From NCBI RefSeq assembly GCF_030160115.1, contig NZ_BSNS01000009.1, forward strand, positions 1 to 64,000: a stretch of DNA of 64,000 nt. The letters run 5' to 3'. This DNA is from Devosia nitrariae. GTDB taxonomy: Bacteria > Pseudomonadota > Alphaproteobacteria > Rhizobiales > Devosiaceae. The position numbers were made by a program, and so were the translations under genes. Shown here in pieces: positions 43,076 through 51,675 of the stretch; within the stretch, counting starts at the first letter, position 1, and every line of letters starts with the position of its first letter. The notes under the pieces were generated by a model. The model searched no databases. It was not told the origin of the DNA and worked only from the letters and a program-made list of their open reading frames with translations.

Positions 43076-43746
43076 GGCGCGGCGACCCTGCGCGCGAAGG
43101 CCCGGGTGATCTCGCGCGGATTGGTGATCATGGTGCCGACGACGACCGCATAGGCGCCGGCATCGAGCGCGGCGCGGGCAAGCTCGGGCGTATTGTAGCG
43201 GCCCTCGGCGACAACCGGGACCGAAACGCGCTTGGCCAGCGCGTCGACGAGAGCAAGATCGGGTTCCTCGGGCTTGGGCTGGGTGTATTCGGTATAGCCC
43301 GAGAGCGTCGTCGAGATATAGGTCGCACCCATCTCTTCGGCGGCAAGGCCTTCATCGAGAGTCGAGATATCGGCGAAGACCTCGAGGCCCAGCTCCTCGC
43401 GAATGCGGCGTATGAGCAGTGCAGGATCGTCACCCTTGCGCGGGCGGGGCGTGCAGTCGAGCGCGATGATATCCGCCCCGGCTTTCGCCAGCGCTTCGGC
43501 GGCGGCGAAGTCTGGCGTTATGTAGACCGGGAGACCGTCAGAGAACACCTTGTGAATGCCGATGACAGGCAGGCCTGCCACCTTGACGGCCTTGACGTCC
43601 TCGGGACCGTTGGCACGGATCGCCCTGGCGCCGCCGTCGCGCGCGGCCAGCGCCATGGCACCCATGAACACCGGGCCGTGGAGCGGGTTATCGTGCCGTG
43701 CCTGGCAGGAGACGATGAGCACACCCTTCTCGAGCTTGAGGCTCAT
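43072..43746 (-). CDS. nanE: Putative N-acetylmannosamine-6-phosphate 2-epimerase
   Basis: NanE converts ManNAc-6-P to GlcNAc-6-P. The 224-residue TIM-barrel protein has GVLIVSCQARHDNPLHGP at the N-terminus, RANGPEDVKAVK, VIGIHKVF, ITPDFAAAEALAKAGADIIALD, STLDEGLAAEEMGATYISTTLSGYT and VVAEGRYNTPELARAALDAGAYAVVVGTMI-type phosphate-binding end. No sialate lyase or ManNAc kinase is in view, so ManNAc-6-P may come from the adjacent kinase, or the true substrate differs. It overlaps the permease gene upstream (43743) and the kinase gene downstream by 4 bases. Confidence 0.9.
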   Translation of the reverse strand: MSLKLEKGVLIVSCQARHDNPLHGPVFMGAMALAARDGGARAIRANGPEDVKAVKVAGLPVIGIHKVFSDGLPVYITPDFAAAEALAKAGADIIALDCTPRPRKGDDPALLIRRIREELGLEVFADISTLDEGLAAEEMGATYISTTLSGYTEYTQPKPEEPDLALVDALAKRVSVPVVAEGRYNTPELARAALDAGAYAVVVGTMITNPREITRAFARRVAAP

Positions 43747-44606
43747 TTGATCGCCCCCGAGGTCATGCCGCTGATGAACTGGCGCGACAGCACGATGTAG
43801 ATGATGATGATCGGCGCTGCTGAAAGGGTAAGACCCGAGAACAGCACGCCCCAATCGGTCGTGTATTCGCCCATGAAGGTCGTCAGCCCCTGCGGCAGGG
43901 TCTTGAGGCGGTCGTTCTGGATGAAGACCAGCGGGAAGAAGAAGTCGTTCCAGATCGGCACCACGTTTTGGATGCCGGCAATGACCATGGCCGGGCGCAC
44001 CAGCGGCAACATGATCGACCACATGATGCGCGCTTCGCTGGCCCCATCCATGCGCGCGGCATCTTCGAGTTCGTTGGGCAGCGTGCGGATGAAACCGGTC
44101 ATGATGAAGACCGTCGTCGGCAGGCCCATGGCGGTATAGACCGCGATCAGCGAGAGCTGGTTGTTGAGGATGCCGAGGTCGCGCATCAGCATGAAGAGGG
44201 GGATGATGGCGAGCTTCAAGGGCAGGGTCAGGCCCGCAAGGAAGAACATCAGGATGAAGCTTGCCCCGAAGAACTCGTAGCGTGCAATGGCATAGGCGGC
44301 CATGGTGCCGAGCGTCAGGATGCACGCCATCGACGCGCCGGTGACGATGAAGGAGTTGAGGAGGTAGCGCAGGAAATTGGTCTGCGTCCAGATCTTGACG
44401 AAGTTGGTGACGTTGGAAAAGTCCGGCAGGCTGAACGGAGACTGGAAGATCTCCATGTTGGTCTTGAACGCCGAGAACACCATGATGACGATCGGCGCCA
44501 GCATGATGAAGGTGTTGGCGACGAGGATGATCTGGATCAGCCCGTCGCGCCCGAGCGTGCCGATCAACCCGCGCTTCTCGTAATAGGTTTCGCTGGCCGC
44601 CGTCAT
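43743..44606 (-). CDS. Carbohydrate ABC transporter permease (MalG type)
   Basis: The 287-residue permease has six helices, with FSAFKTNMEIFQSPFSLPDF after the first, and the EAA loop NELEDAARMDGASEARIMWSIMLPL before helix five. The C-terminus LSRQFISGMTSGAIK is typical of MalG-type subunits (GlcNAc/sugar group). It overlaps the MalF-type gene and nanE by 4 bases each. It pairs with the 44603 gene product for amino-sugar uptake. Confidence 0.92.
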   Translation of the reverse strand: MTAASETYYEKRGLIGTLGRDGLIQIILVANTFIMLAPIVIMVFSAFKTNMEIFQSPFSLPDFSNVTNFVKIWTQTNFLRYLLNSFIVTGASMACILTLGTMAAYAIARYEFFGASFILMFFLAGLTLPLKLAIIPLFMLMRDLGILNNQLSLIAVYTAMGLPTTVFIMTGFIRTLPNELEDAARMDGASEARIMWSIMLPLVRPAMVIAGIQNVVPIWNDFFFPLVFIQNDRLKTLPQGLTTFMGEYTTDWGVLFSGLTLSAAPIIIIYIVLSRQFISGMTSGAIK

Positions 44607-45523
44607 ATCTGGATTTCCCTGGCGCGCAGCCGCACGGTGATCACGCTCGCAACCGCCGCGATGAAGACGAAGATGAGGACGGCGAGCGCACTGCCGAGCC
44701 CGAAGTCCTGCTGGCCGGCTGAGACGTTGCCGAAGGCGGTACGGTAGAAATAGAGCCCGAGCACGTCCGTCGAACCGTAGGGCGAACCGTCGAGCCCGGC
44801 CATGATGTAGGGCAGCTCGAACCAGTTGAAGGCCCCGACGAACAACAGGACGAAGACGACGGTAGCGCTCGGCGCCACCAAGGGCCAGACCACCTTGGTG
44901 ATCTTGACCCATTCGCTCTCGGTCTCCATGCGCACCGCATCGAGGATCTCGGTCGGGATGCGCTGCATGCCGGCCAGGAACACCAGGGTCGGAAAGCCCA
45001 CCATGTGCCAGGCATTGGCAAAGATCAGGGCCCAGAGCGCCGTCGAATCCTGACCGAGCCACGGCTGGGCGAGGAACGGTAGGCCCACGGCTTTCAGGGA
45101 CTGATTCACAACACCGAAGATCGGATGGAGGAAGAGCTTCCAGAGATAGCCGACGATGATGGTCGAGAGCACGACCGGCAGGAACACCGCGACGCGATGG
45201 AACCGCGCCCCCGGCAGTTCGCGCCAGAGCGCGTAGGCGAGGATGAAGCCGACGCCGTTCTGCAGGACCATCAGCGCGAAAAAGACGATGATGTTGTGGG
45301 TGAAGGCGTTGCGTGTCCAGCTCGCATAGGGCTCGACGAACAGCACATGATGGAAATTGGCGAGCCCGACGAAGTCACCGCGCGCCAGCCCCTGCCAGTC
45401 GTAGAAGGCGTAGGCGAAAGCGGCAACGATCGGATAGACGATGAAGAGCGCAACGAACGCCAACGGTGGCGCGATGAGCACCGTGATCCAGAGGCCGCGT
45501 CCGGTCAGTCGCAATTGGGGCAT
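44603..45523 (-). CDS. Carbohydrate ABC transporter permease (MalF type)
   Basis: The 306-residue permease has six main helices with the N-terminal LWITVLIAPPLAFVALFIVY and the EAA loop EILDAVRMETESEWVKITKVVWPL. It lacks the large periplasmic domain of E. coli MalF, as usual for Ugp/NgcF-type subunits. It follows the binding-protein gene across 95 bases that contain a strong hairpin and overlaps the MalG-type gene by 4 bases. Confidence 0.92.
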   Translation of the reverse strand: MPQLRLTGRGLWITVLIAPPLAFVALFIVYPIVAAFAYAFYDWQGLARGDFVGLANFHHVLFVEPYASWTRNAFTHNIIVFFALMVLQNGVGFILAYALWRELPGARFHRVAVFLPVVLSTIIVGYLWKLFLHPIFGVVNQSLKAVGLPFLAQPWLGQDSTALWALIFANAWHMVGFPTLVFLAGMQRIPTEILDAVRMETESEWVKITKVVWPLVAPSATVVFVLLFVGAFNWFELPYIMAGLDGSPYGSTDVLGLYFYRTAFGNVSAGQQDFGLGSALAVLIFVFIAAVASVITVRLRAREIQI

Positions 45524-45567
45524 AGGCTGGATCTTGCCGCTCTCGAATAGGTACTTGTATTGGCGGT

Positions 45568-45597
45568 TCGTGCACCGGCAGCGCTCCGCCGGTGCAC
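45568..45597. other. Intergenic hairpin after the sugar-binding protein gene
   Basis: An 11-bp perfect stem CGTGCACCGGC / GCCGGTGCACG with an 8-base loop lies 22 bases after the binding-protein stop, in minus-strand order before the permease genes. The T-run is on the plus-strand side, so in the operon direction it is not a standard terminator. Such hairpins commonly protect binding-protein mRNA. Confidence 0.7.
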
Positions 45598-45618
45598 GTT
45601 TTTATCAGCCTTTTGCGG

Positions 45619-46857
45619 CTAGTCCTGGAACGGCTCGTACCAGGCCTTCAGACCTTCGGTGACCGCCGCGGCCGCGGCTTCGGGCGTGGTCTGGTCGGCG
45701 ACAAGCTTTTGCACCTCGGCCTGCAGCAGCACCGAACCCGACGGCTCGCCATAGCGGAAATGGACGAGCATGATGTAGGGAATGGCACTGGCGTTGAGGT
45801 CGGCAACCTCCTGCAGCAGCGGATCGCCGAAGGTCACGCCCGGAACCGTCGAGATGTTGGAGAGTTCGTCGGCGAAGGCCTGGCCGAATTCCTGGCTGGC
45901 GACGAAGTTGAGGAACTTGAGCGCAGCTTCGGAATTCTCGGTCGTCGCGTTGGCCGCATAACCGCCATCATAGTAGAGGCCGACGAGCTTCTCGTCCTCG
46001 GCACTCATCCCCGGCGCGGCAAAGACGCCGAGCTCGATATCGGGATTCTGCGAGCGGAAGTTGGCCAATTCGAACGAACCGCCGGCAAACATCGCCGCGA
46101 GGCCCGAAGCGAAGAGCTGCTGCGAGGAGGGATAGTCGAGGCCGATGAACCCGTCCGGGAAGAAGGCGCTCATCTCTTTGACCTTTTCGAGCGCCTCGAC
46201 ATAGCGCGGATCCGTGAAGTCGGCCTCGCCCGCCATCAGGTCTTCATAGAAGTCGGTGCCGATGATAGAGGAGCCCAGGGCCGAAACGATCGTCTCGTTC
46301 TGCCAGGCCGTCGCCGTGCCGTTGGCGAAGGGGAAGATACCGTTGTCCTTGATCGTCTGCGCGACGGTGACGAACTCATCCCAGGTCTGCGGCTCCTCGA
46401 GCCCCATCTGATCGAAGATCGCCTTGTTGTAGATGACCAGCATGGTCTGGCTGGCGAACGGCACCGCGTAGATGGTCTCATCCGAACGCATCGTCTCGGC
46501 CGCGACCGCGGACGGGGCGAAATCGGCCAGCGCCGGCACCTTTTCGGTATCGAGCGGCATCAAATAGCCGGCCGAGGCGATGTTTTCGAGGCCGCCATAG
46601 GCACGCACCATCATCAGATCCGGCCCCGTGCCGCCCGCGAGCGCGGTCGACAGGATCGTGTTGTAATTGGCCGCCTCGAACGTCTCCTGGGTGACAGTGA
46701 TGCCGGGATTGGCCGCTTCGAAGGTGTCGATGAAGCCCTCGTACTGCGCCCGGTCCTCCTGCCGCCAGCTCCAGAAGGTCAGTTCCTGTGCCAGCGCCGG
46801 CATGGCGATGATCGTGGCGCCGAGCACGGCGCCCATATGGATGAAGGTCTTTCTCAT
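45619..46857 (-). CDS. Carbohydrate ABC transporter substrate-binding protein (SBP family 1)
   Basis: This 412-residue periplasmic protein has a signal peptide (MRKTFIHMGAVLGATIIAMP, cleavage near ALA/QE) and the family-1 fold: LTFWSWRQEDRAQYEGFIDT, FEAANPGITVTQETFEAANY, LSTALAGGTGPDLMMVRAYG, and a C-terminal region WYEPFQD. Its partner genes (ATPase, two permeases, MurQ, kinase, NanE) suggest GlcNAc, MurNAc or a related aminosugar as ligand. It follows the ATPase gene by 40 bases. Confidence 0.92.
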   Translation of the reverse strand: MRKTFIHMGAVLGATIIAMPALAQELTFWSWRQEDRAQYEGFIDTFEAANPGITVTQETFEAANYNTILSTALAGGTGPDLMMVRAYGGLENIASAGYLMPLDTEKVPALADFAPSAVAAETMRSDETIYAVPFASQTMLVIYNKAIFDQMGLEEPQTWDEFVTVAQTIKDNGIFPFANGTATAWQNETIVSALGSSIIGTDFYEDLMAGEADFTDPRYVEALEKVKEMSAFFPDGFIGLDYPSSQQLFASGLAAMFAGGSFELANFRSQNPDIELGVFAAPGMSAEDEKLVGLYYDGGYAANATTENSEAALKFLNFVASQEFGQAFADELSNISTVPGVTFGDPLLQEVADLNASAIPYIMLVHFRYGEPSGSVLLQAEVQKLVADQTTPEAAAAAVTEGLKAWYEPFQD

Positions 46858-46897
46858 TGTCCCCTGTCCTCTCCTTGTGGTTTGAAGTTTTCCGGCC

Positions 46898-47965
46898 TCA
46901 CGCGGCCATCCGTCGTCCGTCCGCAGCCGAAAAGAAATGCGCCGTCTCGGCGGCGATCGTCAGGTTGACCTTCTCGTCCGGGTCGTAAGTCTCGCCCGGG
47001 GCCGTGCGCACGCTCACCTGGGTGCCGTCGGCAAGGCGTGCGTAAACGAAGGCATTGTCGCCCAGATATTCGGTATAGACGACCGTGGCGGCCAACCCCT
47101 CGCCCTCGCCGCGCCTCAGCGTCAGCGCATCCGGCCGCACGCCGACCTTGAACGCTTCGGCATCCGCTGCCGGCAAGCGGCCAAGCTTCTGGCTGCCGCC
47201 GCCGGCAACGCCGATCGTGTCGCCATCGCGTGTGACATCGATCAATGCCATCTTGGGCGAGCCGATGAAGGTGGCAACGAAGGTGTTGGCGGGGGTCTCG
47301 TAGAGTTCGCGCGGGGTTCCGACCTGCTCGATGCGCCCGAGATTCATCACCACGATGCGGTCGGCGAGAGTCATCGCCTCGACCTGGTCGTGGGTGACGT
47401 AGATCATCGTACCGCCGATCTGGCGGTGAAGCCGCGCGATCTCGAGCCGCACGTCCGAGCGCAGCGCCGCATCGAGGTTGGAGAGCGGCTCGTCGAGAAG
47501 GAAGACTTCGGGTTTCCTGACCAGTGCGCGCGCGATGGCGACGCGCTGGCGTTGGCCGCCCGACAGCTCGCGCGGTTTGCGCTTGAGGTACTCCTCGAGC
47601 CGCAGCATCCGCGCCGCCTCGGCAATGCGCGCCTCGACCTCCGCACGCGAAAGCCCCATCAGCCGGGCTCCGAAGGCCATGTTCTCGTAGACGTCCATGT
47701 GCGGGTAGAGCGCGTAGGACTGGAAGACCATGGCAATGCCGCGCCGCGACGGCGGCACCTCGTTCATCTGTTGGCCGTTGAGAAAGAACGAGCCTTCGCT
47801 GATCGGATCGAGCCCGGCGATGAGCCGCAAAAGCGTGGACTTGCCGCAACCGGAAGGTCCCACGAACACCACGAACTCCCGGTCCCCGATCTCGAGGTCG
47901 ATCCCGTGCAGGACGTCCGTGGTCCTGAACCGCTTCTTGATGCCGCGCAGCGAAAGCCGGGCCAA
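46898..47965 (-). CDS. Sugar ABC transporter ATP-binding protein (UgpC/MalK type)
   Basis: This 355-residue MalK-family ATPase has Walker [20 protein letters not shown]-loop MVFQSYALYPHMDV, signature [19 protein letters not shown], Walker B VFLLDEPLSNLDAAL and the switch His in MIYVTHDQVEAM. The C-terminal OB-fold region (from about residue 240) carries KVGVRPDALTL. It is the first gene of the nine-gene amino-sugar operon. Three contiguous 11-bp TGGT repeats lie 20-52 bases upstream of its ATG, so its promoter is probably controlled by the same factor as the peptide importer. Confidence 0.93.
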   Translation of the reverse strand: MARLSLRGIKKRFRTTDVLHGIDLEIGDREFVVFVGPSGCGKSTLLRLIAGLDPISEGSFFLNGQQMNEVPPSRRGIAMVFQSYALYPHMDVYENMAFGARLMGLSRAEVEARIAEAARMLRLEEYLKRKPRELSGGQRQRVAIARALVRKPEVFLLDEPLSNLDAALRSDVRLEIARLHRQIGGTMIYVTHDQVEAMTLADRIVVMNLGRIEQVGTPRELYETPANTFVATFIGSPKMALIDVTRDGDTIGVAGGGSQKLGRLPAADAEAFKVGVRPDALTLRRGEGEGLAATVVYTEYLGDNAFVYARLADGTQVSVRTAPGETYDPDEKVNLTIAAETAHFFSAADGRRMAA

Positions 47966-47984
47966 ACCGTCCCCTCCAGCCTTA

Positions 47985-48017
47985 ACAAGACCACTTTAAT
48001 ACCAATAAGAGACCAAT
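47985..48017 (-). promoter_or_regulatory. Three-unit 11-bp TGGT direct-repeat operator upstream of the amino-sugar operon
   Basis: Reading the minus strand from 48017 to 47985, three contiguous 11-mers are ATTGGTCTCTT, ATTGGTATTAA and AGTGGTCTTGT. Each begins A-N-TGGT. The array ends 20 bases before the ATG of the MalK-type gene, so it would overlap the promoter or leader. The same unit design occurs at 35462-35511. Half-sites of the DasR/NagR type (ACTGGTCT) are similar. Confidence 0.66.
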
Positions 48018-48207
48018 AGCCCGGCAAACCCCGGGTGTAAAGAGAAGGTTGGCCGCTGTGCGTGGCGCGAGGTACTCAAACAACGAGATTCGTTCCAGGA
48101 CGCGCAGCCGGAACTTGCGGCGGCCCGCCTAGCAGCTTACTAGCGATGGTCTTGAGCGTTAAGCGCGGTGCCGGCGCTCTATCGCGAGTCGAGGAAAATC
48201 CGAGAGC

Positions 48208-49575
48208 ATGTCGAACGCGCAGCCGACGCCCGAGGAATTGCCTTCCCAGCCGCGGCCGCGCCGGCGGGCGCCGAAAGCGGCCGAAAGCAGCGTTCCGCTG
48301 CGCGCTCCCGACCTGCTCGGCATTGTCGAGCGCGGTGCCAACGTGCGTCGCCACCGCTGGCTGCGCGATCTGGCCATCATCCTGCCGTCCGTCGCCGTCT
48401 CCGCGCTCCTCCAATGCGCCATCTACGCCAGCTTCATCCTCCGTGCGACGCGCAGCGACTGGAATAACCTCGCCATCGTCTGTTTTGCGCTATGTCTGGT
48501 CCCACTGGTCGCCGGCGCGCTGCTGCCGGCGCTGCGCCGGCACGAGTTCCCGATTACGGTGGCCGTGGTGGTGACGGCGGTCGTCTTCAACTTTGCCGTG
48601 GCGGTGCTGTCGGCCCTGCGTATTCCGGTGAGCTATTGGGGACTGCTGAGCGCCGCGCCCGTTGCCATTCTCGGCATGGTCTACACCAATCTGAGCTTTC
48701 GCCGCGCCGTGCGTGACCGCGTCGCCATCCTTGATTTCCCCGGTGCCCGCAAGGTACTGGAACTCTTGGGCGACGACGTCGTCGTCATCACCAACCGTTC
48801 GGAGAACGTTGCCGGCTTCGATCGCATCCTGATCGACAGCGAGGCCCATCACAGTGCGCTATGGTCCAAGCTCCTGACGCGCATCTACATGCTCGGCATC
48901 GATGTGACGCCCTGGATCAGCTTTGTCGAAACCCGGCTTGGCCGTGTCGATGTCGAAAGCTTCGATATCGCCCACCTCGTCTTCAGTCCCAGCCAGATCT
49001 ACTATTCGAAGGTCAAGCGATTGGTCGACGTCACCGCGGTTCTTATTGCGCTGCCACTGGCGGTTCCACTCGGCGCCCTGGTCTGGCTCTATATCCGCGC
49101 GCTTGACGGAGGCCCGGCGCTCTTCCGGCAGGAACGGCGTGGCCACGGTGGTAGCACCTTCACCATGTTGAAGTTCCGCACCATGTATCGCGGCACCAAT
49201 GGCGGGGCGACACAACCCAACGACAACCGCGTCATGCCCGGCTGCCGGTTTCTGCGGGCCCTGCGCCTCGACGAGTTGCCGCAACTGGTCAACATATTGC
49301 GCGGTGAAATGAGCTGGATCGGGCCGCGTCCCGTCGCTGTACCCATCGCCGAAGCGCTCGAGGCCACCATCCCCCAATATGTGCACAGGCAGCTGGTGCT
49401 CCCGGGCCTCTCGGGTTGGGCGCAGGTTTCTCACGGCTATGCCAGCAATCATCGCGAGGAGATCGAAAAGCTCGCCTACGATCTCTATTACATCAAGGAA
49501 ATGTCGTTCGATCTCGATCTGCTGATCCTGGCTAAGACGCTGCGCACGCTCCTGTTCAGGAGCAAGGTGCACTAA
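48208..49575 (+). CDS. Undecaprenyl-phosphate sugar phosphotransferase (exopolysaccharide-initiating)
   Basis: This 455-residue membrane enzyme likely moves a sugar-1-phosphate to undecaprenyl phosphate to start a surface polysaccharide. It has four N-terminal helices (about residues 53-150), a cytoplasmic Rossmann-like region, one further helix, and the WcaJ/PssY catalytic domain: YYSKVKRLVDVTAVLIALPL, FRQERRGHGGSTFTMLKFRTM, RFLRALRLDELPQLVNILRGE and SWIGPRPVAVP. It stands alone, with no other glycosyltransferase genes in the window. The stop lies against a GAGCG repeat. Confidence 0.9.
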   Translation: MSNAQPTPEELPSQPRPRRRAPKAAESSVPLRAPDLLGIVERGANVRRHRWLRDLAIILPSVAVSALLQCAIYASFILRATRSDWNNLAIVCFALCLVPLVAGALLPALRRHEFPITVAVVVTAVVFNFAVAVLSALRIPVSYWGLLSAAPVAILGMVYTNLSFRRAVRDRVAILDFPGARKVLELLGDDVVVITNRSENVAGFDRILIDSEAHHSALWSKLLTRIYMLGIDVTPWISFVETRLGRVDVESFDIAHLVFSPSQIYYSKVKRLVDVTAVLIALPLAVPLGALVWLYIRALDGGPALFRQERRGHGGSTFTMLKFRTMYRGTNGGATQPNDNRVMPGCRFLRALRLDELPQLVNILRGEMSWIGPRPVAVPIAEALEATIPQYVHRQLVLPGLSGWAQVSHGYASNHREEIEKLAYDLYYIKEMSFDLDLLILAKTLRTLLFRSKVH

Positions 49576-49640
49576 GAGCGCTCTCAGCAAATCGGGCACC
49601 ACTTTTGCGGTTCCAAAAGAGTTGCAGCGCAACCGGAGCT
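49574..49640. repeat. GAGCG-family repeat, copy 4 (degenerate)
   Basis: The sequence TAAGAGCGCTCTCAGCAAAT-CGGGCACCACTTTTGCGGTTCCAAAAG resembles the first half of the copies at 9325 and 61772, starting on the transferase stop codon. The second half is not recognisable. The rest of the gap to 49806 shows nothing I can name. Confidence 0.7.
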
Positions 49641-49806
49641 GCAGATCACGATTGCCTCCCGCCTTCAAAAAACTGCCATACTAGGGCGCCACGACTCTTG
49701 CGTGAGGCGGCGGAATCCGCCTTAATTATCCTGCGAGTGGTTATTTTATCCGGCGAGTCGCCCCGGCTCGCTTGGGCCCGTCCGGGCAATTATACTGGAA
49801 CATATC

Positions 49807-51675
49807 TTGAGCAGCGATGCGATAGGCAGCGCGGGTAAGCGGGGAAACTCGTTCGCGCATGTGGAGGCGGCCGGCTGGGGTCGCGGCCTCAGCACACTTT
49901 TGCGGATTACCCGCATGACCCTCCGGCACCCCTGGCAGGTCACCTTCGCCATCGGATCGACGATCATTGCAGCCGGCCTGCAGCTGGCGATCCCGCAGCT
50001 GCTCGGCCGCGCCGTCGACGAGACGCAGATCGCCTTCGCCGGTGGGACGGCGGGGGCGGCGGCCGAGGACACGCTGTGGACCCTGGCCCTGGTGCTGCTC
50101 GCCGTCGCCATCCTGCGCGGGCTCTTCACCATGTCGCAGAACTACTATTCGGAGTCGGTCGGCCACCATATCGGCTATGAGCTGCGCCTTGCCTGCTACG
50201 AGAAGATTCAGCGGCTCTCCTTCTCCTTCCACGACCAGATGCATTCCGGTGACCTCATCACCATCGGCATGCTCGATCTGGAAGGCGTGCGCATGTTCTT
50301 TTCGACGGCGCTGGTGCGCGTGGTGCTCCTGTCCATCCTCATCGGGGTCGGCGCTTATCTCCTGATCTCGACCGATGTGGTGCTGGGCCTCGTGGCCCTG
50401 AGTTTCGTGCCGTTCGTTGCCTGGCGCTCGTCGGTCACGCAGTTGCGGCTGCGTGCCACGTGGCTCGACCTGCAGGAGCGCCTGTCGGTGCTGACCCGGG
50501 TGATGGAGGAGAATCTCGGCGGCATCCGTGTGGTGCGTGCCTTTGCCGCTCAGGCGCACGAGATGCTGAAGTTCGACAAGGCCTCCAAGAACGCGCTCTC
50601 ACTCGCCCACGAGCGCGTCGGCATCCGCGTGCGCAATACCAGCGCCATGACCTTCTCGTTCTTTATCGCCATGGGCCTGGTGCTCTGGGTCGGCGGCAAC
50701 AAGGTGATGGCCGGCGAGATCAGTGTCGGAACCCTTGCCTCTTTCCTCACCTTCATGACCATCCTGCAGATGCCCGTGCGCCAGCTCGGCATGATGGTCA
50801 ACTCCTTCGCACGCGCCTCGACCTGCGGCTCGCGCCTTTTCGGCCTCCTCGACCTCGACGTCGCCATCAAGGACGCGCCGGACGCCCGTCCCCTAGATAT
50901 CAACGAGGGAACGCTGCGCTTCGAGAACGTCGATTTCGCCTATCCGAGCCAGGAGAGCCGGCCGGTCCTCAGGGGCGTCTCCTTCGAGGGGCGGCGTGGC
51001 GAGACCATCGGCATCGTCGGTCCGCCCGGCAGCGGCAAGTCGACCATTGCCCACCTGATCCCCCGCTTTTACGACGTGACAGGCGGACGCATCACCCTCG
51101 ACGGGCAGGACATCCGCAAGGCGACGCTCGCCTCGCTCCGCAAGGCCGTGGCGGTGGTGCAGCAGGATTCGTTCCTTTTCACCACCACCATCGAGAACAA
51201 TATCGCCTATGGCGACCCCTGGGCAAAGGAACGGCGCATCGAGCGCGCCGCCGAGTCGGCTCAGCTCCACAATTACGTGCTCGGCCTGCCGGCTGCCTAC
51301 GGCACCGTCGTGGGCGAGCGTGGGGTTTCGCTCTCGGGCGGCCAGCGCCAGCGCCTGTCGATCGCCAGGGCCCTGATGTTGAGGCCCGCGGTGATGGTCT
51401 TCGACGATTCGACCGCGGCCATCGACGCGGCGACCGAGCAGCGCATCCGTGCGTCCATGAAAAAATACGCCGAGGACCGGCTGACCATCATCGTTGCCCA
51501 CCGTCTTTCTTCGCTCATGCACGCCGACCAGATCCTGTTCCTCGAGCACGGCGAGATCGTCGAACGCGGGACGCATGAGGAGCTTCTGGCCAGGGGCGGG
51601 CGCTATAAGGCGCTTTATGACCTGCAGGTGCGTCCGGGAGACGAGATGCTCGGAGAATTCGGAGCGGCGCAATGA
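49807..51675 (+). CDS. ABC exporter half-transporter with degenerate ATP site
   Basis: This 622-residue protein has a six-helix exporter domain (about residues 50-340) and an ATPase domain with Walker A GPPGSGKSTIAHLIP, Q-loop VQQDSFLFTTT, signature [15 protein letters not shown] and Walker B VMVFDDSTAAID. The catalytic Glu after Walker B is Asp (FDDST), the mark of the degenerate subunit in heterodimeric exporters. It starts at a TTG with GGAAC upstream; a GTG 18 codons later is possible. It overlaps the partner gene by 4 bases. Substrate (drug, lipid or peptide) is unknown. Confidence 0.9.
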   Translation: MSSDAIGSAGKRGNSFAHVEAAGWGRGLSTLLRITRMTLRHPWQVTFAIGSTIIAAGLQLAIPQLLGRAVDETQIAFAGGTAGAAAEDTLWTLALVLLAVAILRGLFTMSQNYYSESVGHHIGYELRLACYEKIQRLSFSFHDQMHSGDLITIGMLDLEGVRMFFSTALVRVVLLSILIGVGAYLLISTDVVLGLVALSFVPFVAWRSSVTQLRLRATWLDLQERLSVLTRVMEENLGGIRVVRAFAAQAHEMLKFDKASKNALSLAHERVGIRVRNTSAMTFSFFIAMGLVLWVGGNKVMAGEISVGTLASFLTFMTILQMPVRQLGMMVNSFARASTCGSRLFGLLDLDVAIKDAPDARPLDINEGTLRFENVDFAYPSQESRPVLRGVSFEGRRGETIGIVGPPGSGKSTIAHLIPRFYDVTGGRITLDGQDIRKATLASLRKAVAVVQQDSFLFTTTIENNIAYGDPWAKERRIERAAESAQLHNYVLGLPAAYGTVVGERGVSLSGGQRQRLSIARALMLRPAVMVFDDSTAAIDAATEQRIRASMKKYAEDRLTIIVAHRLSSLMHADQILFLEHGEIVERGTHEELLARGGRYKALYDLQVRPGDEMLGEFGAAQ

